A stretch of DNA of 64,000 nt, taken from Chlamydiifrater phoenicopteri. GTDB lineage: Bacteria; Chlamydiota; Chlamydiia; Chlamydiales; Chlamydiaceae. A model generated the notes under the pieces. It was not told where the DNA came from. It worked only from the letters and a program-made list of their open reading frames with translations, and ran no database searches. The first letter of the stretch is position 1, and the number at the start of each line of letters is the position of its first letter. Location: positions 496,001 to 560,000 of the forward strand of contig NZ_LR777658.1 of the NCBI RefSeq assembly GCF_902807005.1, given 5' to 3'. Of the stretch, positions 1 to 10,183 are shown in pieces. The position numbers were made by a program, and so were the translations under genes.

Positions 1-168
1 GATGTAGATTACGGATCAAAAACTCCTCCAGAAAATATTTTCCGCCCTCTTCTGCACTCCTTATCTCTCCAGTTTTTCTGCCCCGTAACTCAAAAAAAAA
101 TTTCCACCTCGTGTCCCCACAATTTTCCAAGTCTATCTTCATTAGAAGATAAGAAAAAAATTTTTTAA
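1..168 (+). CDS. RluA/RluD-family pseudouridine synthase, C-terminal end (partial)
   Basis: An open frame runs from the window edge to TAA at 166-168, giving 55 residues with no start inside the window. The segment RPLLHSLSLQFFCPVT resembles the C-terminus of RluA/RluD enzymes, where a Leu-His...Leu-x-Phe-x-His-Pro-x-Thr pattern precedes a short tail. These enzymes convert uridines of 23S rRNA to pseudouridine. In C. trachomatis a pseudouridine synthase (CT106, recalled) lies close to fabI, which supports the call by context. The catalytic Asp domain is outside the window, so the function is inferred only from the tail and position. Confidence 0.55.
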   Translation, partial: DVDYGSKTPPENIFRPLLHSLSLQFFCPVTQKKISTSCPHNFPSLSSLEDKKKIF

Positions 169-477
169 TGACAGTTACAGATTTGCAGAAAAATAACTCC
201 TAGCCCCTAATCCGAACTCTTTATCGAAAAAAAACTGTAAATCTGTTAGTTTTGGCCAATGAATCAACCGTAAGTGGCGTTTGTAGAGGCTTGTTTCGAC
301 TGTCTGAAGGTTTTTGTTTTGAATCCATAACAACCACACCTAAAACAGCCTTCCACGCAAAAAGGACTGCAGCCAAAAATAAGAAAAAAGATTCTATCTT
401 TTATCTCTTGAACATGGTTCCAGAAACAAACCGTCCAAACCATATGCCATAAAAAGTCGTTAAATGGAGGATTTTTC
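169..477. other. Intergenic region upstream of fabI
   Basis: This 309-base stretch lies between the rluD-like stop and fabI. Short frames occur on both strands but none has a ribosome site or recognisable protein. CAGATTTGCAG at 178-188 is nearly the reverse complement of CTGTAAATCTG at 235-245. The fabI ribosome site GGAGG is at 466-470. C. trachomatis carries an extra gene here (CT105, recalled); no remnant of it is evident. Confidence 0.5.
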
Positions 478-1377
478 GTGCTGAGTATAGATTTGAAAGG
501 CAAAGTTGCCTTTGTTGCTGGTATCGGCGATGACCAAGGTTACGGATGGGGAATTGCCAAACTTCTATGTGAAGCTGGAGCTACCGTGCTCGTTGGCACA
601 TGGGTTCCTATATACAAAATTTTCCTACAATCTTGGGATATGGGGAAGTTCAATGAAAGCCGCAAACTATCCGATGGCTCTCTTATGGAGTTCGCTAAGG
701 TTTACCCTCTAGATGCCGGCTTCGATTCTCCTGAAGACGTCCCTTCAGAAATTATGGAAAACAAACGCTATAAAGGAATGCTCAACTTTACCGTTAGTGA
801 AGTAGCCGAACAGGTAGCTAAAGATTACGGGAAAATCGACATTCTCGTCCACTCCCTAGCAAACGGGCCTGAAGTAACCAAACCTCTCATTGACACGAGC
901 AGGAAAGGATATCTGGCAGCCCTAAGCGCTTCATCGTACTCTTTCATTAGCCTACTTTCCCACTTCGGTCCCCATATGAACAAAGGAGGAAGCACTATAT
1001 CTTTAACCTACCTAGCTTCTCAAAGAGCTATTCCCGGCTATGGAGGAGGAATGAACTCAGCCAAGGCAGCTTTAGAAAGTGATACCAAAATGTTAGCATG
1101 GGAAGCCGGGAAGCGGTGGGGTGTTCGGGTCAACACTATCTCCGCAGGGCCATTAAAAAGCCGAGCAGGTAAAGCTATCGGCTTCATAGAAAGAATGGTC
1201 GACTATTACCTAGAAATGGCTCCTATAGCAGAGCCTATGACCGCAGAACAGGTAGGAGCTGCAGCAGCCTTTCTAGCCTCTGACCTAGCGAGCGCCATTA
1301 CTGGGGAAACACTCTATGTCGATCATGGCGCCAACGTCATGGGTATTGGACCAGAAATGCTACGCACTGACAGCTAG
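478..1377 (+). CDS. fabI: Enoyl-[acyl-carrier-protein] reductase [NADH]
   Basis: FabI catalyses the last reductive step of each cycle of type II fatty acid synthesis, reducing enoyl-ACP with NADH in the cytoplasm. The 299-residue protein has the cofactor loop [13 protein letters not shown] at residues 15-27. The active-site region is [11 protein letters not shown], with Tyr188 and Lys196. The eight-residue Tyr-Lys spacing and the long insertion after residue 40 match the plant/chlamydial type of enoyl reductase rather than the E. coli type. The start is GTG, chosen because GGAGG lies 7 bases upstream and the next residues match the family N-terminus. It converges on the HAD gene, their stops overlapping by 4 bases. 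Confidence 0.96.
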   Translation: MLSIDLKGKVAFVAGIGDDQGYGWGIAKLLCEAGATVLVGTWVPIYKIFLQSWDMGKFNESRKLSDGSLMEFAKVYPLDAGFDSPEDVPSEIMENKRYKGMLNFTVSEVAEQVAKDYGKIDILVHSLANGPEVTKPLIDTSRKGYLAALSASSYSFISLLSHFGPHMNKGGSTISLTYLASQRAIPGYGGGMNSAKAALESDTKMLAWEAGKRWGVRVNTISAGPLKSRAGKAIGFIERMVDYYLEMAPIAEPMTAEQVGAAAAFLASDLASAITGETLYVDHGANVMGIGPEMLRTDS

Positions 1378-2267
1378 ACCGTTTCCTTACACCTCTCTAT
1401 ATACCTAGCCTCTCCTTCCTCCCAGGCAGCTAATATGCCCAGAGAGGAGGCGGGAGGAGCTAGGAAGTCGGCTTGGCAGTGCATGTACTCTGGAGCCGAT
1501 TGCATGACTATCTTGAAATCTCCCCTATCAATAAGGTCTATGTCGTTAGCATCATCTCCAGAAGACATGATAAAGGGGCGCTCTCCCAAGTAGAGATTGT
1601 CGATAACAACATCTAAAACCTTTCCTTTAGATGCTCTCCCGTGAGTGATATGTACAAGAGCATAACTGTGGTCAAAAGGCCAACGAATAAGTGTCACCAT
1701 TAACTCTTTACCAATAACAGGGTGCTCAGAAAGCTCATTATACACTTTCTCCACATCCTCTTTTTTACCCATAACCTTGGCTGCAGCAAAATGGGAGAAA
1801 GGGTACTCCTCGCTCAAAGACTCTACTTCAAATAGATTCTTTCTAGCTTCTTCTTCGGAAAAATAGGTTCTCTCTACAATCTTGGCAAACTCTGATACAG
1901 AACCAACGGAGCGCTTGCGGTAGTATTTATCGTGCCTCTCAGCACCAGAACCTACAGTAAAAACCACGGGGTGAGAATCAATAATAGACTCTATTAAACT
2001 CAAATAGGAATTCTCTATCGTGTTAGACAAAATGATTCTACTTTCTTTCGACGACCACACGCTAGCACCGTTCTGGCAACCGAGCAAGTAAGGAACTTTA
2101 ATATCAGACAAAATCTCTCTTGCATAAGCAAAAAACCTACCAGTGATAAAAAATAAGTCCCAATTGCTCTCATACAACCTATGGATAGCCGCACAAACTT
2201 CTGATTCCAAGCTTTTTGTTCTTGTTGTAATCGTTCCATCAATATCTGTAACCATTAGTTTCTTCAT
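1374..2267 (-). CDS. HAD-superfamily hydrolase (Cof-like)
   Basis: This 297-residue protein starts with the HAD motif [10 protein letters not shown], where the two Asp residues are the nucleophile and the acid/base. The C-terminal motif [12 protein letters not shown] supplies the Mg2+-binding acids, as in Cof-type sugar or nucleotide phosphatases. The long middle section fits a type II cap domain. The substrate cannot be told from the sequence. ATG at 2267 is preceded by a GAAGGGT ribosome site. In C. trachomatis a HAD protein (CT103, recalled) also sits next to fabI. Confidence 0.85.
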   Translation of the reverse strand: MKKLMVTDIDGTITTRTKSLESEVCAAIHRLYESNWDLFFITGRFFAYAREILSDIKVPYLLGCQNGASVWSSKESRIILSNTIENSYLSLIESIIDSHPVVFTVGSGAERHDKYYRKRSVGSVSEFAKIVERTYFSEEEARKNLFEVESLSEEYPFSHFAAAKVMGKKEDVEKVYNELSEHPVIGKELMVTLIRWPFDHSYALVHITHGRASKGKVLDVVIDNLYLGERPFIMSSGDDANDIDLIDRGDFKIVMQSAPEYMHCQADFLAPPASSLGILAAWEEGEARYIERCKETV

Positions 2268-2407
2268 ACCCTTCCCCTACGATTTCTATTTATAACCTCA
2301 TTAACCGCTAAGCTACAAAACTAGCAACTAACAAACTCTACCCTTGTTCTTTTTTTTAAAGCTTGCTTATGATTCGATTATCTAGTTAATGCATCTTTAG
2401 AATCATT

Positions 2408-2890
2408 ATGTCGAGAACTATACTTTCTTTCTTTATGAACAGCGTAATTGATATACCAGAAGCTGCTCAGGAGGCTCCTTTGAAAGAGTTTCTACCGCTG
2501 AATATGCGTTCAGAATTATTTAAGATGCTTTTCTCTTTAGTCATTCTCCTCGGCGCTTTCGGCGTCTGCATATGGGCTTTTAAAAAACTTTTACGTCATA
2601 AAACTTCTCGACTTGGGTCCTCTTCAGCTATAAAAGTCCTTGACAAACGAGCTCTGACCCCAAAATCATCCATATACCTGGTCGAAGTAGCGAACAAGGT
2701 TCTTGTTCTTTCAGAATCCAACGATACCGTAACCCTTCTCTCAGAATTTCCTCCCAACACTGATATCACTGAACTCATGAAGGTTCGAAAAGAACCCCAA
2801 CCTGCACTATCACCTAAGGATTTTATATTAAAAGCAATCCAAACAAAAAAGCCTCCTCAAGAGTCGCAAAAAAATACTCCTATTCCCTAA
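2408..2890 (+). CDS. FliO-like single-pass membrane protein
   Basis: This 160-residue protein has a short N-terminal region, one membrane span at about residues 38-62 (SLVILLGAFGVCIWAF) and a cytoplasmic domain. The stretch with ALTPKSSIYLVEVANKVLVL then TLLSEF matches the FliO family pattern (Leu-x-Pro-Lys-x-x-Leu-x-x-Val-Glu-Val-x-x-x-x-Leu-Val-Leu). FliO assists assembly of the flagellar/type III export gate. Chlamydiae have no flagellum but keep flagellar-type export proteins, so a role near the type III apparatus is inferred only. No good ribosome site precedes ATG 2408; ATG at 2435 is an alternative. By position it may correspond to CT102. Confidence 0.6.
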   Translation: MSRTILSFFMNSVIDIPEAAQEAPLKEFLPLNMRSELFKMLFSLVILLGAFGVCIWAFKKLLRHKTSRLGSSSAIKVLDKRALTPKSSIYLVEVANKVLVLSESNDTVTLLSEFPPNTDITELMKVRKEPQPALSPKDFILKAIQTKKPPQESQKNTPIP

Positions 2891-3048
2891 ACTTTTGTAG
2901 CATTAAAAACATGCGATAACAACCTAATCCTCTCCGCAAATAGAATTTTTTTGCACTAGACCTTTTCCTTGATGCTCCTTGAATAATTATACTCCATAAA
3001 GTTACACTGGGCCTTACGCTTACTGTGTAGACAGAGGGACAGCAAATA

Positions 3049-3528
3049 ATGACAAAAACATGGACACTGAACCAAAATAATTTATTGAACTTTCTAAGAG
3101 AAAACAATTTTACTCCTTTTGAAGAAACAACAAGTAGACTCTCTTACATCAATTTAAACGCTGACGACCATGAAATCCCTCTGTTTTTCGTTATTCGTAA
3201 TGAAGGAGAAATCCTGCAATTGATAGCCTATCTTCCTTTCCAACTTAAAGATCCCGAGACGCAAGCTACAGCAAGGTTGCTACACCTTCTAAACAGAGAC
3301 TTGGATATCCCTGGATTCGGTATGGATGAGGAGCAAGGATTAATGTTCTATCGCCTCGTCATTCCTTGCTTAAACAAACAAATAGATGGTAAGCTCCTTC
3401 TGGTATACATCAATACTGTCCAACTTGCTTGTGACAGTTTCTCCCATGCCATTGGGTTAATTTCTTCAGGATCTATGAACCTCGATGAACTGCAGCGGGA
3501 AGTAAGAAAAGAAAATCGTTCCAAGTAA
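3049..3528 (+). CDS. mcsc: Type III secretion multicargo chaperone (Mcsc/CT260-like, YbjN fold)
   Basis: This 159-residue acidic protein has the size and composition of class I-like secretion chaperones and the YbjN-type fold. C. trachomatis CT260 (Mcsc) is a cytoplasmic chaperone reported to bind and stabilise secreted effectors such as the Inc protein Cap1. Identity here rests on resemblance plus its place directly before the DnaQ and menaquinone genes, as in C. trachomatis. ATG 3049 has an AGAGG ribosome site. Only 6 bases separate it from the exonuclease gene, so co-transcription is likely. Confidence 0.78.
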   Translation: MTKTWTLNQNNLLNFLRENNFTPFEETTSRLSYINLNADDHEIPLFFVIRNEGEILQLIAYLPFQLKDPETQATARLLHLLNRDLDIPGFGMDEEQGLMFYRLVIPCLNKQIDGKLLLVYINTVQLACDSFSHAIGLISSGSMNLDELQREVRKENRSK

Positions 3529-3534
3529 ATTGAT

Positions 3535-4230
3535 ATGACGCCTCACTTCATCTTTTACGACACAGAAACTACAGGCACTAACATAGAAAAAGATCGTGTT
3601 ATCGAAATAGCTGCTTACAACCCAGAAACGGATCAATCTTTCGTTTCCTATGTGAATCCTGGAGTCATTATTCCCGAGGAAGCCTCCACCATACACGGCA
3701 TCACTAATGATATTGTGGCAGAAGCACCAGACTTTCCTGCAGTCATAGACTTGTTCATCAACTTTTGTGGAGAGAACACTATTTTAGTCGCTCATAACAA
3801 TGATAATTTTGACTTTCCTCTCCTTGAAAATGAGTGTTTAAGGCATTCCATCTCTCTGCCCAAGTATTCTTCCATAGATTCCTTGAAATGGGCTAAGAAA
3901 TACCGTCCAGACCTACCCAAGCATAATTTGCAATACTTGAGGCAAGTCTATGGATTTTCAGAAAATAGAGCTCACAGAGCTTTAGATGACGTTATTATTC
4001 TACACAAAGTGTTTTCCGCTATGATCGGAGACCTTGCTCCTTCCACGGTCTTAAACCTACTGTCAGGTACTTCCAGTCCCAAAACATTTAAAATGCCTTT
4101 TGGAAAATATAAAGGAAAAAAATTAACAGAAGTGCCTAACTCCTATATTCAATGGCTCCAAGAACAAGGAGTCTTTGACAAACCGGAAAATAAAGAAATC
4201 AAACAAGCTGTTGAGGCTCTGGGCTTATGA
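3535..4230 (+). CDS. dnaQ: DnaQ-like 3'-5' exonuclease (CT261-like)
   Basis: This is a DEDDh-family exonuclease of 231 residues. Exo I is FYDTETTGTN near the start, Exo II is AHNNDNFDFPLL near residue 87, and Exo III is HRALDD near residue 143. These supply the metal-binding acids and the catalytic His. A C-terminal segment, FGKYKGKKLTEVPNSYIQWL, resembles the small DUF3820 domain often fused to such nucleases. It could be the proofreading subunit or a repair exonuclease; chlamydiae have more than one DnaQ-like protein. It overlaps mqnD by ATGA. Confidence 0.88.
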   Translation: MTPHFIFYDTETTGTNIEKDRVIEIAAYNPETDQSFVSYVNPGVIIPEEASTIHGITNDIVAEAPDFPAVIDLFINFCGENTILVAHNNDNFDFPLLENECLRHSISLPKYSSIDSLKWAKKYRPDLPKHNLQYLRQVYGFSENRAHRALDDVIILHKVFSAMIGDLAPSTVLNLLSGTSSPKTFKMPFGKYKGKKLTEVPNSYIQWLQEQGVFDKPENKEIKQAVEALGL

Positions 4231-5036
4231 CCTTCTCACAAAATACTTTGTCTGCAGCTTTTTCTCCATGCCCCAACGACATCTTTTTATTTCGTTCATT
4301 TATCAAAAAAGAGCAAGGATTTGAATTGCTCCCAAACGTAACACTATCCGATATAGACACCCTCAATGCCATGGCTTGTGAGCAAGCCTTTCCTTTGTTG
4401 AAAATTTCTGCTGCTCACTATCCTTCCGTCATGAAAAATTATCGAATGCTACCAGTAGGCGCTGCTATAGGTTTTTCTTGTGGCCCCTTGCTAGTAGCTA
4501 AGGCTAATTCCTCCCTATCCGCCATCAAATCTGTTGCCGTCCCTGGAATAGAGACTACAGCAGCAGCTTTAGTACGCATGTTTTTCCCTTCAATGGAACT
4601 TCTCACTATCCCTTATGATAAAATTCTAGACGCTATTGAAAATGATCTCGTTCATGCAGGAGTAATTATCCACGAAAGCAGATTTTCCTATGATCAAAAT
4701 TCCTTAAAGGTTGTCGAAGACCTGGGATTAAAATGGGAAAAACAAACTTCTCTTCCTCTACCCCTAGGCTGTCTAGTGCTATCTAGAGAAGTCTCAGACT
4801 CAGAACAACTCTCTATTATTAAGCTCTTACAAAAATCTTTGTCTCGCTCTCTCTGTGAAGAAAATGAAGACGCTTTGTCTCTAGCTCTTACGTATGCTAA
4901 AGAAAAAGACCCTTCTGTTATTAAGAAGTTTTCTCAAACTTATATCTCACAAGACACCATGCTGCTCTCCCCTATTGGGGAAAAAGCCTTCACCAGACTG
5001 TGGGATTCTGTACATGCCGCATCCAAAAAAAACTAA
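4227..5036 (+). CDS. mqnD: 1,4-dihydroxy-6-naphthoate synthase (futalosine pathway)
   Basis: The N-terminus AFSPCPNDIFLFRSF carries the SPCPND signature of MqnD, which converts cyclic dehypoxanthinyl futalosine to 1,4-dihydroxy-6-naphthoate on the way to menaquinone. The 269-residue length and periplasmic-binding-protein-like fold fit MqnA/MqnD, and the CPND motif favours MqnD. The start overlaps the dnaQ stop and mqnB follows after 9 bases, so the three genes probably form one transcript. Menaquinone would serve the Na+-NQR encoded at 20.4-24.3 kb. Confidence 0.85.
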   Translation: MTFSQNTLSAAFSPCPNDIFLFRSFIKKEQGFELLPNVTLSDIDTLNAMACEQAFPLLKISAAHYPSVMKNYRMLPVGAAIGFSCGPLLVAKANSSLSAIKSVAVPGIETTAAALVRMFFPSMELLTIPYDKILDAIENDLVHAGVIIHESRFSYDQNSLKVVEDLGLKWEKQTSLPLPLGCLVLSREVSDSEQLSIIKLLQKSLSRSLCEENEDALSLALTYAKEKDPSVIKKFSQTYISQDTMLLSPIGEKAFTRLWDSVHAASKKN

Positions 5037-5045
5037 GGTAAAATC

Positions 5046-5753
5046 ATGCCTCATTATCTTGTTGTTGTCGCTGATGCCAAAGAAATTCAAGCTTTCCTAG
5101 ATTCTACTCCGTTCACTCCAATACGAGACAACGTGTACAGAATAATATTCGACTCCTTCGCTGTCGATGTTCTCATTTCCGGGTGGGGATCTGAACTTGC
5201 TGTACACACCCTTAAACTATGGCTGCGACAATCAGATATTTTTTATGACTTCTGGATCAATATAGGCATAGCTGGAGCGTCTTCTTCTCAGATACCCCTT
5301 CATAAAACTTACTCCATAACGACAGTAGAGAAAATTATACACCGCCCTAAATCTCTTTCCAATTTTTCAGGCTTACAAGCGCGTGCACGCATGGAACAAG
5401 AGAAAGAAAGCTGCCCATGGATCGTTGACCCCTTATCTCCTTCAGTGTCGACCCGTCCTTTACCTATTTTCCCTTCTGCCCATCTATACACAGCTCCAAG
5501 CCCTGTAAATGAAGGTATTAATAGCTCTTTTGATTTAATTGATATGGAGGGCTATGGCATTGCCTCTATAGCCAGAGATATCGGAACCCCCATATCCCTA
5601 ATTAAAACTACTTCAGACTACACAAACTCTGCCGCAGGGTTGTTTATTCACATACATCTGCCACAGCTCTCAGAACAAATTAAAGACAGTTTAAACCAAG
5701 CCCTACTCTTCCTAGAAGAACAGCCTAGTTTCTTCTCCTATGAAAATGTTTAG
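5046..5753 (+). CDS. mqnB: Futalosine hydrolase (CT263-like)
   Basis: This 235-residue protein belongs to the nucleoside phosphorylase/MTA-SAH nucleosidase fold. It has WINIGIAGAS in the middle and FDLIDMEGYGIA, whose Met-Glu pair binds the ribose. The C. trachomatis homologue CT263 was structurally characterised as a futalosine hydrolase-like enzyme, which cleaves hypoxanthine from futalosine. Location directly after mqnD supports the menaquinone role over adenosylhomocysteine recycling. The start ATG has AAGG 8 bases upstream. Confidence 0.85.
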   Translation: MPHYLVVVADAKEIQAFLDSTPFTPIRDNVYRIIFDSFAVDVLISGWGSELAVHTLKLWLRQSDIFYDFWINIGIAGASSSQIPLHKTYSITTVEKIIHRPKSLSNFSGLQARARMEQEKESCPWIVDPLSPSVSTRPLPIFPSAHLYTAPSPVNEGINSSFDLIDMEGYGIASIARDIGTPISLIKTTSDYTNSAAGLFIHIHLPQLSEQIKDSLNQALLFLEEQPSFFSYENV

Positions 5754-5771
5754 CTTTTATTAGAAAACGAT

Positions 5772-7796
5772 TTATTGTTCTACTAAAGAGGAGCACATTT
5801 CCTCTTCAATAGCATTGCTGGATGCCGCGGCACTATTTATCGAGTTAGAAAGCATCCACATCTCTCTAAAGCCCGGGCAGCTTTGCAGCAGTTCTTCTTT
5901 AGTACCTTCAGCTATTTTACGCCCGTTTTCCACATAGATGATTCTGTCTACATGCTCCAGCGTCGACAACTTGTGGGCTATAATGATTTGCGTGCAGCTT
6001 CCCTTAAGGCTGCTAATTATCTCTTTTATATAATTCTCGCTAACAGCGTCTAACGAAGATGTAGCTTCATCCAGAAGCAATATAGAAGCTTTTTTAAGCA
6101 AAGCCCTGGCAATCGTTAAACGTTGTTGCTGCCCCCCGGACAAATTTTTCCCTGATTCTTCTAAAATAGAGTGGATCCCATCGGGCATCTTGTCTATAAA
6201 TTCTGTAGCATGGGCATCTCTTAAAGCTGCTAAAACCTCTTCTTTGCTGAAGATTTTTCCTAACAATAAGTTATTCAATATTGAATCGTAAAACAAGAAT
6301 GGTTTTTGTGGCACACACGCTATATGCTCTCTCAAAGACTGCACGTTATAACTAGAAATAGAGCAGCCATCAATTAAGATTTCTCCCGAGTCAATTTCAT
6401 ATAACCTAGGCAACAATTTCATAATGGTAGACTTACCGGACCCTGTAGGGCCCACGATACCCACAGACTCTCCTTTCTTTACAGAGAAAGAAATACCTCG
6501 CAGAACTGGTTCCCTGACGTTTATTTTTTCTCCATAGCCAAAAACTACATTACGAAATTCCAGCGTTGATAGCATCCCGGAAAAGCTTTTCTGTTTACTC
6601 TGTCCGTCCTGCTCCTTGCATAAATTTATTACTTCAAAGAATCTCTCTGCTGCTGCACACCCCTTCATAATCTGAGTATTTTCATCAGCAAATTTTTTTA
6701 TAGGCTCGTAAACAAGATATAACAACCCACAAAAAACTAATAAGTCAGAAGGCGTTATAGAAAACACATACAATCCTATGAGCATAACTATAGCCAGAAA
6801 CAGAGAGGCTGCAGCATGTAGTATAGGCCTAGGAGCAATCCCATAGCGAGCGCTCTTTTCTTCTAACTTGGCCACTCTTTCATTATAGGCACTATACTTC
6901 TGTAAAGAAAACTCCTCCGTACAAAACAACTTGATAGTCATTATTCCCGAAAGAAAATCAATAAGGATAGAAGAGAAACTCGACTTGTTAACCTGCACAC
7001 TACGGGCAATAGATTTAATCTTTTTTGCTAAGAAGACCACAGGCAACACGAGGATAGGAAAACCAAGAAACACTGTAAGAGAGAATTGCCATGATATGGA
7101 ATAACAAACAGCCAAAGTTAAAAGAAACATTGCTGGTGCATGGACATAGTTGACAAATAGTGAATTCACAGCCTCGGCTATCTGTTCAGAATCCATAGTA
7201 ATTCGACTGCTGAGATTCCCTATGCCGTATGAATGAAAAAAAGACATTGGTAATTTTTGAAGAGAGGAGAAATACTCGTACCGCAAATCTTTACTTACTC
7301 TTATTGAGATAAGCATAGTTAGATAACGAACGAAGAACAACGTGATGGCTTTAAAAGCTGCTACTAAAGCGAGGACTCCAACTAAAAGGTAGAACTTTTT
7401 GTAAGAAGTAGAGGCGTTAGAAAGTTTTAACCAACTGTCTATTGATGAGGCAATTTTTTTTGTTATAGAAACCTTTTTGGGTCCTGAAGTATTTCGAGCT
7501 AAGTAGGCGTTGGCTTGACGTAGTGTTATAGAATCGCCTCCACCAGAAATCTTATCAAAAGATTCTAACAAACTTTTTCTATCAATTTCTTTTGGTGTCG
7601 ACGCTAGTTGAGAGCCATCGCAAACATCCTTTCTACCAAACAACTGAAAGGCGTCGGGACCTGTCTTAACAATAACCCCCAAAGAAAGGATCTCTGCTTG
7701 AGAAGCCAAGGAGTACCCTATTATTGATAACAGAGAAAAACCGAGTAAAAAGAGACGTTTCTTACGTCTGAGAACCGCCTTCAGCAGTAGCTTCAT
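5772..7796 (-). CDS. msbA: MsbA-like ABC exporter (ATPase fused to membrane domain)
   Basis: A 674-residue half-transporter. There is one N-terminal span, a long non-membrane insertion at about residues 30-120, five further spans to about residue 400, then a full ABC ATPase. That domain has Walker [10 protein letters not shown], signature LSGGQQQR, Walker [13 protein letters not shown] and H-loop [10 protein letters not shown]. Such homodimers flip lipids, lipid A or drugs across the inner membrane; lipid A is the likely substrate from the family and from CT264. The extra loop after the first span is longer than in E. coli MsbA. The start lies 35 bases inside accA, indicating translational coupling. 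Confidence 0.85.
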   Translation of the reverse strand: MKLLLKAVLRRKKRLFLLGFSLLSIIGYSLASQAEILSLGVIVKTGPDAFQLFGRKDVCDGSQLASTPKEIDRKSLLESFDKISGGGDSITLRQANAYLARNTSGPKKVSITKKIASSIDSWLKLSNASTSYKKFYLLVGVLALVAAFKAITLFFVRYLTMLISIRVSKDLRYEYFSSLQKLPMSFFHSYGIGNLSSRITMDSEQIAEAVNSLFVNYVHAPAMFLLTLAVCYSISWQFSLTVFLGFPILVLPVVFLAKKIKSIARSVQVNKSSFSSILIDFLSGIMTIKLFCTEEFSLQKYSAYNERVAKLEEKSARYGIAPRPILHAAASLFLAIVMLIGLYVFSITPSDLLVFCGLLYLVYEPIKKFADENTQIMKGCAAAERFFEVINLCKEQDGQSKQKSFSGMLSTLEFRNVVFGYGEKINVREPVLRGISFSVKKGESVGIVGPTGSGKSTIMKLLPRLYEIDSGEILIDGCSISSYNVQSLREHIACVPQKPFLFYDSILNNLLLGKIFSKEEVLAALRDAHATEFIDKMPDGIHSILEESGKNLSGGQQQRLTIARALLKKASILLLDEATSSLDAVSENYIKEIISSLKGSCTQIIIAHKLSTLEHVDRIIYVENGRKIAEGTKEELLQSCPGFREMWMLSNSINSAAASSNAIEEEMCSSLVEQ

Positions 7797-8736
7797 AGAT
7801 GCCTATGTTACGGAATTTTCGATATCGCTTTTCTAACAGCTCTTCCAAAGGAAGATCTTTTATCTGATTCCATTGAGAGAGAATAAATTCTTTAACATTT
7901 CTGTAAGCTGTCTCTGGTTGATGATGTGCTCCGCCTATGGGCTCTTTTATCACCGCATCTATGATAGAAAACCCTAGAAGATCTTCTGCATGCATCTTTA
8001 ACATCGCTGCGGCTTCACTATTTTTTTTAGGATCCTTCCAAAGAATAGAGGCGCATCCTTCGGGAGATATTACTGAGTAATAGGAGTGTTCTAGCATTCC
8101 TACGACATCTCCAACACCCATTCCTAAAGCACCTCCGGAACATCCTTCACCTATAACAAGAACTATTATGGGTGTAGCAAGACGTGATAATTTGAACAGG
8201 TTATAGGCTATAGCGCGCCCTTGGCCTCTTTCCTCTGCCGTAAGGCCTGGATAAGCGCCAGGGGTATCTAGAAGAAAGACCACGGGAAAGCCGAACTTTT
8301 CTGCCATTTCGGCCAATCGCAAGGCTTTACGAAAGCCTTCTGGATTTAGCATTCCAAAATTTCTATGAACCCGAGAAGCGGTGTCATGGCCTTTTTCCTG
8401 ACCTATGACCATAAATTTCGTAGACCCTATTTTGGCTAACCCTCCGACAACGGCAGGGTCTTCTCTGAAAGTTCGATCTCCGCATAACTCAACAAAATTT
8501 TCGCAGATGGCTTCTATATAATTGACAGACCTGGGTCTCGCTGGATGGCGGCAAATCTGCACTCTTTCCCAGGGCGTCAAATCGGAGTAAATCTTTTCTT
8601 TCAACTTATCTAAACGTTTTTCTAATTTCTGAATCTCGGAAGAAGACAGAAGGGAGTTCTCCTTATTCTTCTTCTTAAACTGTGCTATGGTCTTTTCGTA
8701 CTCAACTACCTGTTTTTCATGGGGCAGCAATTCCAT
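7762..8736 (-). CDS. accA: Acetyl-CoA carboxylase carboxyltransferase subunit alpha
   Basis: AccA forms the carboxyltransferase with AccD (38.3 kb), moving CO2 from biotin to acetyl-CoA to make malonyl-CoA. The protein has the crotonase-like core [18 protein letters not shown] and the oxyanion region [16 protein letters not shown] chose the internal ATG giving MELLPHEKQ (324 residues) because it matches the chlamydial N-terminus I remember and has GGAA 6 bases upstream. The ATG at 8751 would add five residues. The 3' end overlaps the ABC exporter. Confidence 0.93.
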   Translation of the reverse strand: MELLPHEKQVVEYEKTIAQFKKKNKENSLLSSSEIQKLEKRLDKLKEKIYSDLTPWERVQICRHPARPRSVNYIEAICENFVELCGDRTFREDPAVVGGLAKIGSTKFMVIGQEKGHDTASRVHRNFGMLNPEGFRKALRLAEMAEKFGFPVVFLLDTPGAYPGLTAEERGQGRAIAYNLFKLSRLATPIIVLVIGEGCSGGALGMGVGDVVGMLEHSYYSVISPEGCASILWKDPKKNSEAAAMLKMHAEDLLGFSIIDAVIKEPIGGAHHQPETAYRNVKEFILSQWNQIKDLPLEELLEKRYRKFRNIGIYEATAEGGSQT

Positions 8737-8834
8737 AAAAGATTCCGACATTCTCTAGTTAAAAAAAACATAATTTTAATACAAATAATTCTTAAAAACA
8801 ATTAAATAAAAAACTTCTATTTTGAGCCCTTCCT

Positions 8835-10067
8835 TCAAATTCTCTCTACTCTGCCTGCTATTTTAGATTCTTTATAAGAAACATTAACTAAAAAGTCGGC
8901 TCCCCAGAAATCGGCACCTCCATTTAAAGAAAATATTTTAATCTCGTCTCGCGCCGACGAAAATGTTAACCGCACCCCATCTCGCTCTCCACGAATAATT
9001 ATAGACGACATCGGCCCCCTATAAGAATCCGGCGCCGTAGCCCTAAGCGCCGGCCCCCCAGAAACTGAACATGTCTTACCCTTGAAAAAAAGCGAAAAAG
9101 TATGCGAGGAATGCTCCATTTTAACTGACTCAAAAAGAAAAGAATTTTCAGCAATAACAACATGAGAACTAACATGAGGGCCTATGCCAGAGTTAGTGAA
9201 AACCCTATACCTAGACCGATCAGAAGATGTCTTAGAAGCTCGAGAAATAAAAGATGCTTCCACAGCATCTTTCCCCTCATTTATCACAAAACTTTTAACT
9301 AATGATGCCAGACCAAAACCCAAGCAATGATCTATCTCTCCCTCATGGGGGCCATACGAAATTACCCCACTATCACCAACAAGAAAGGCTCCCATCCCAC
9401 TTTTACACCCCGAAGCAGAAATAAAAGCTGCCGAGGAGAGCGATCGTCTCATCCAAAACCCCAACTCATGATCCACAAAACTATATTCAGAAAAAGGTTT
9501 TTCTCCCATTTGATATAAAAACGACTTGGAGACTCGAGTAACCTCTTTTTCTTTGTAATTTCCTCCCTGAGTCCATAGCGAAGGTAAAACTTTTTCTTCA
9601 TGAGTAAACAAAGCTTGCTGATAAGCAATCATAGCTTGAGCTCGGTCACGAGCTTCATCATAAAACTCTCCTATCTTTAGCAACATCAATCCCAATTCCG
9701 CATGTTCTCTAGGATAGGGAAGCCCTCCCCAAGGCAATCCGCCATAACGGAAAAGTTTTACTGCTCCTGAATTAGAAGACTCCAAATTGAGAAAAGAAAA
9801 GTCTAGGTCTATTCCTTCTTCCAAAGAAGACAGCATGTACGCTGCGGCAGCAATCTCGTGAGCTTTTAAAATAGGATGTTTTTTAAAGGCTTTTAAAATT
9901 GATCCCCTTTTACTTTCGTCATAGTATGCTTCAAGAAGAATTTTTATATTCTCCTCAAAACAACAGGAAACCAACTGATCTAAAGACAAATCGTATGAGG
10001 GACTCAGAGTCAATGACCCATGAGTCTCTGGCTGTTGAAACACTGACTCTCGAGTCCTTGGCTCCAT
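8835..10067 (-). CDS. Conserved hypothetical protein (CT266-like position)
   Basis: This 410-residue protein has no domain I recognise. There is no signal peptide or membrane span. Residues about 120-155 look helical and TPR-like (AQAMIAYQQALF). The C-terminal half is rich in Gly, Ser and beta-forming residues with many short repeats of Phe-Ser. Its place between accA and the IHF-like gene matches C. trachomatis CT266, a protein of unknown function. It is probably cytoplasmic or secreted without a Sec signal. ATG at 10067 is preceded by GAGAG. Confidence 0.8.
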   Translation of the reverse strand: MEPRTRESVFQQPETHGSLTLSPSYDLSLDQLVSCCFEENIKILLEAYYDESKRGSILKAFKKHPILKAHEIAAAAYMLSSLEEGIDLDFSFLNLESSNSGAVKLFRYGGLPWGGLPYPREHAELGLMLLKIGEFYDEARDRAQAMIAYQQALFTHEEKVLPSLWTQGGNYKEKEVTRVSKSFLYQMGEKPFSEYSFVDHELGFWMRRSLSSAAFISASGCKSGMGAFLVGDSGVISYGPHEGEIDHCLGFGLASLVKSFVINEGKDAVEASFISRASKTSSDRSRYRVFTNSGIGPHVSSHVVIAENSFLFESVKMEHSSHTFSLFFKGKTCSVSGGPALRATAPDSYRGPMSSIIIRGERDGVRLTFSSARDEIKIFSLNGGADFWGADFLVNVSYKESKIAGRVERI

Positions 10068-10127
10068 CTCTCAAACAATTCACATGACGCTTAAAAAAAA
10101 GTGTAAGATAACCGACGAACTTCTTAA

Positions 10128-10162
10128 GGTCAAGCTTCTGAAAAAAAAACAGAAGCCTGACC
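10128..10162 (-). terminator. Hairpin between himD and the CT266-like gene
   Basis: GGTCAAGCTTCTG at 10128-10140 pairs with CAGAAGCCTGACC at 10150-10162 (12 of 13 pairs) around a 9-base A loop. It lies 21 bases beyond the himD stop on the minus strand. No T tract follows on that strand, so it may act as an RNA end-stabiliser or attenuator, not as a classical terminator. Confidence 0.5.
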
Positions 10163-10183
10163 GAAGCGTATACTAATTTTCAA

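Noticed and set aside
178-245. Inverted repeat downstream of the rluD-like stop as terminator
   Set aside because: The arms are 46 bases apart with one mismatch and no T tract follows, so it is too weak for a terminator call.
252-503. Two short frames (plus 252-452, minus 264-503) upstream of fabI
   Set aside because: They overlap each other, lack ribosome sites, have no recognisable sequence and the minus one runs into fabI.
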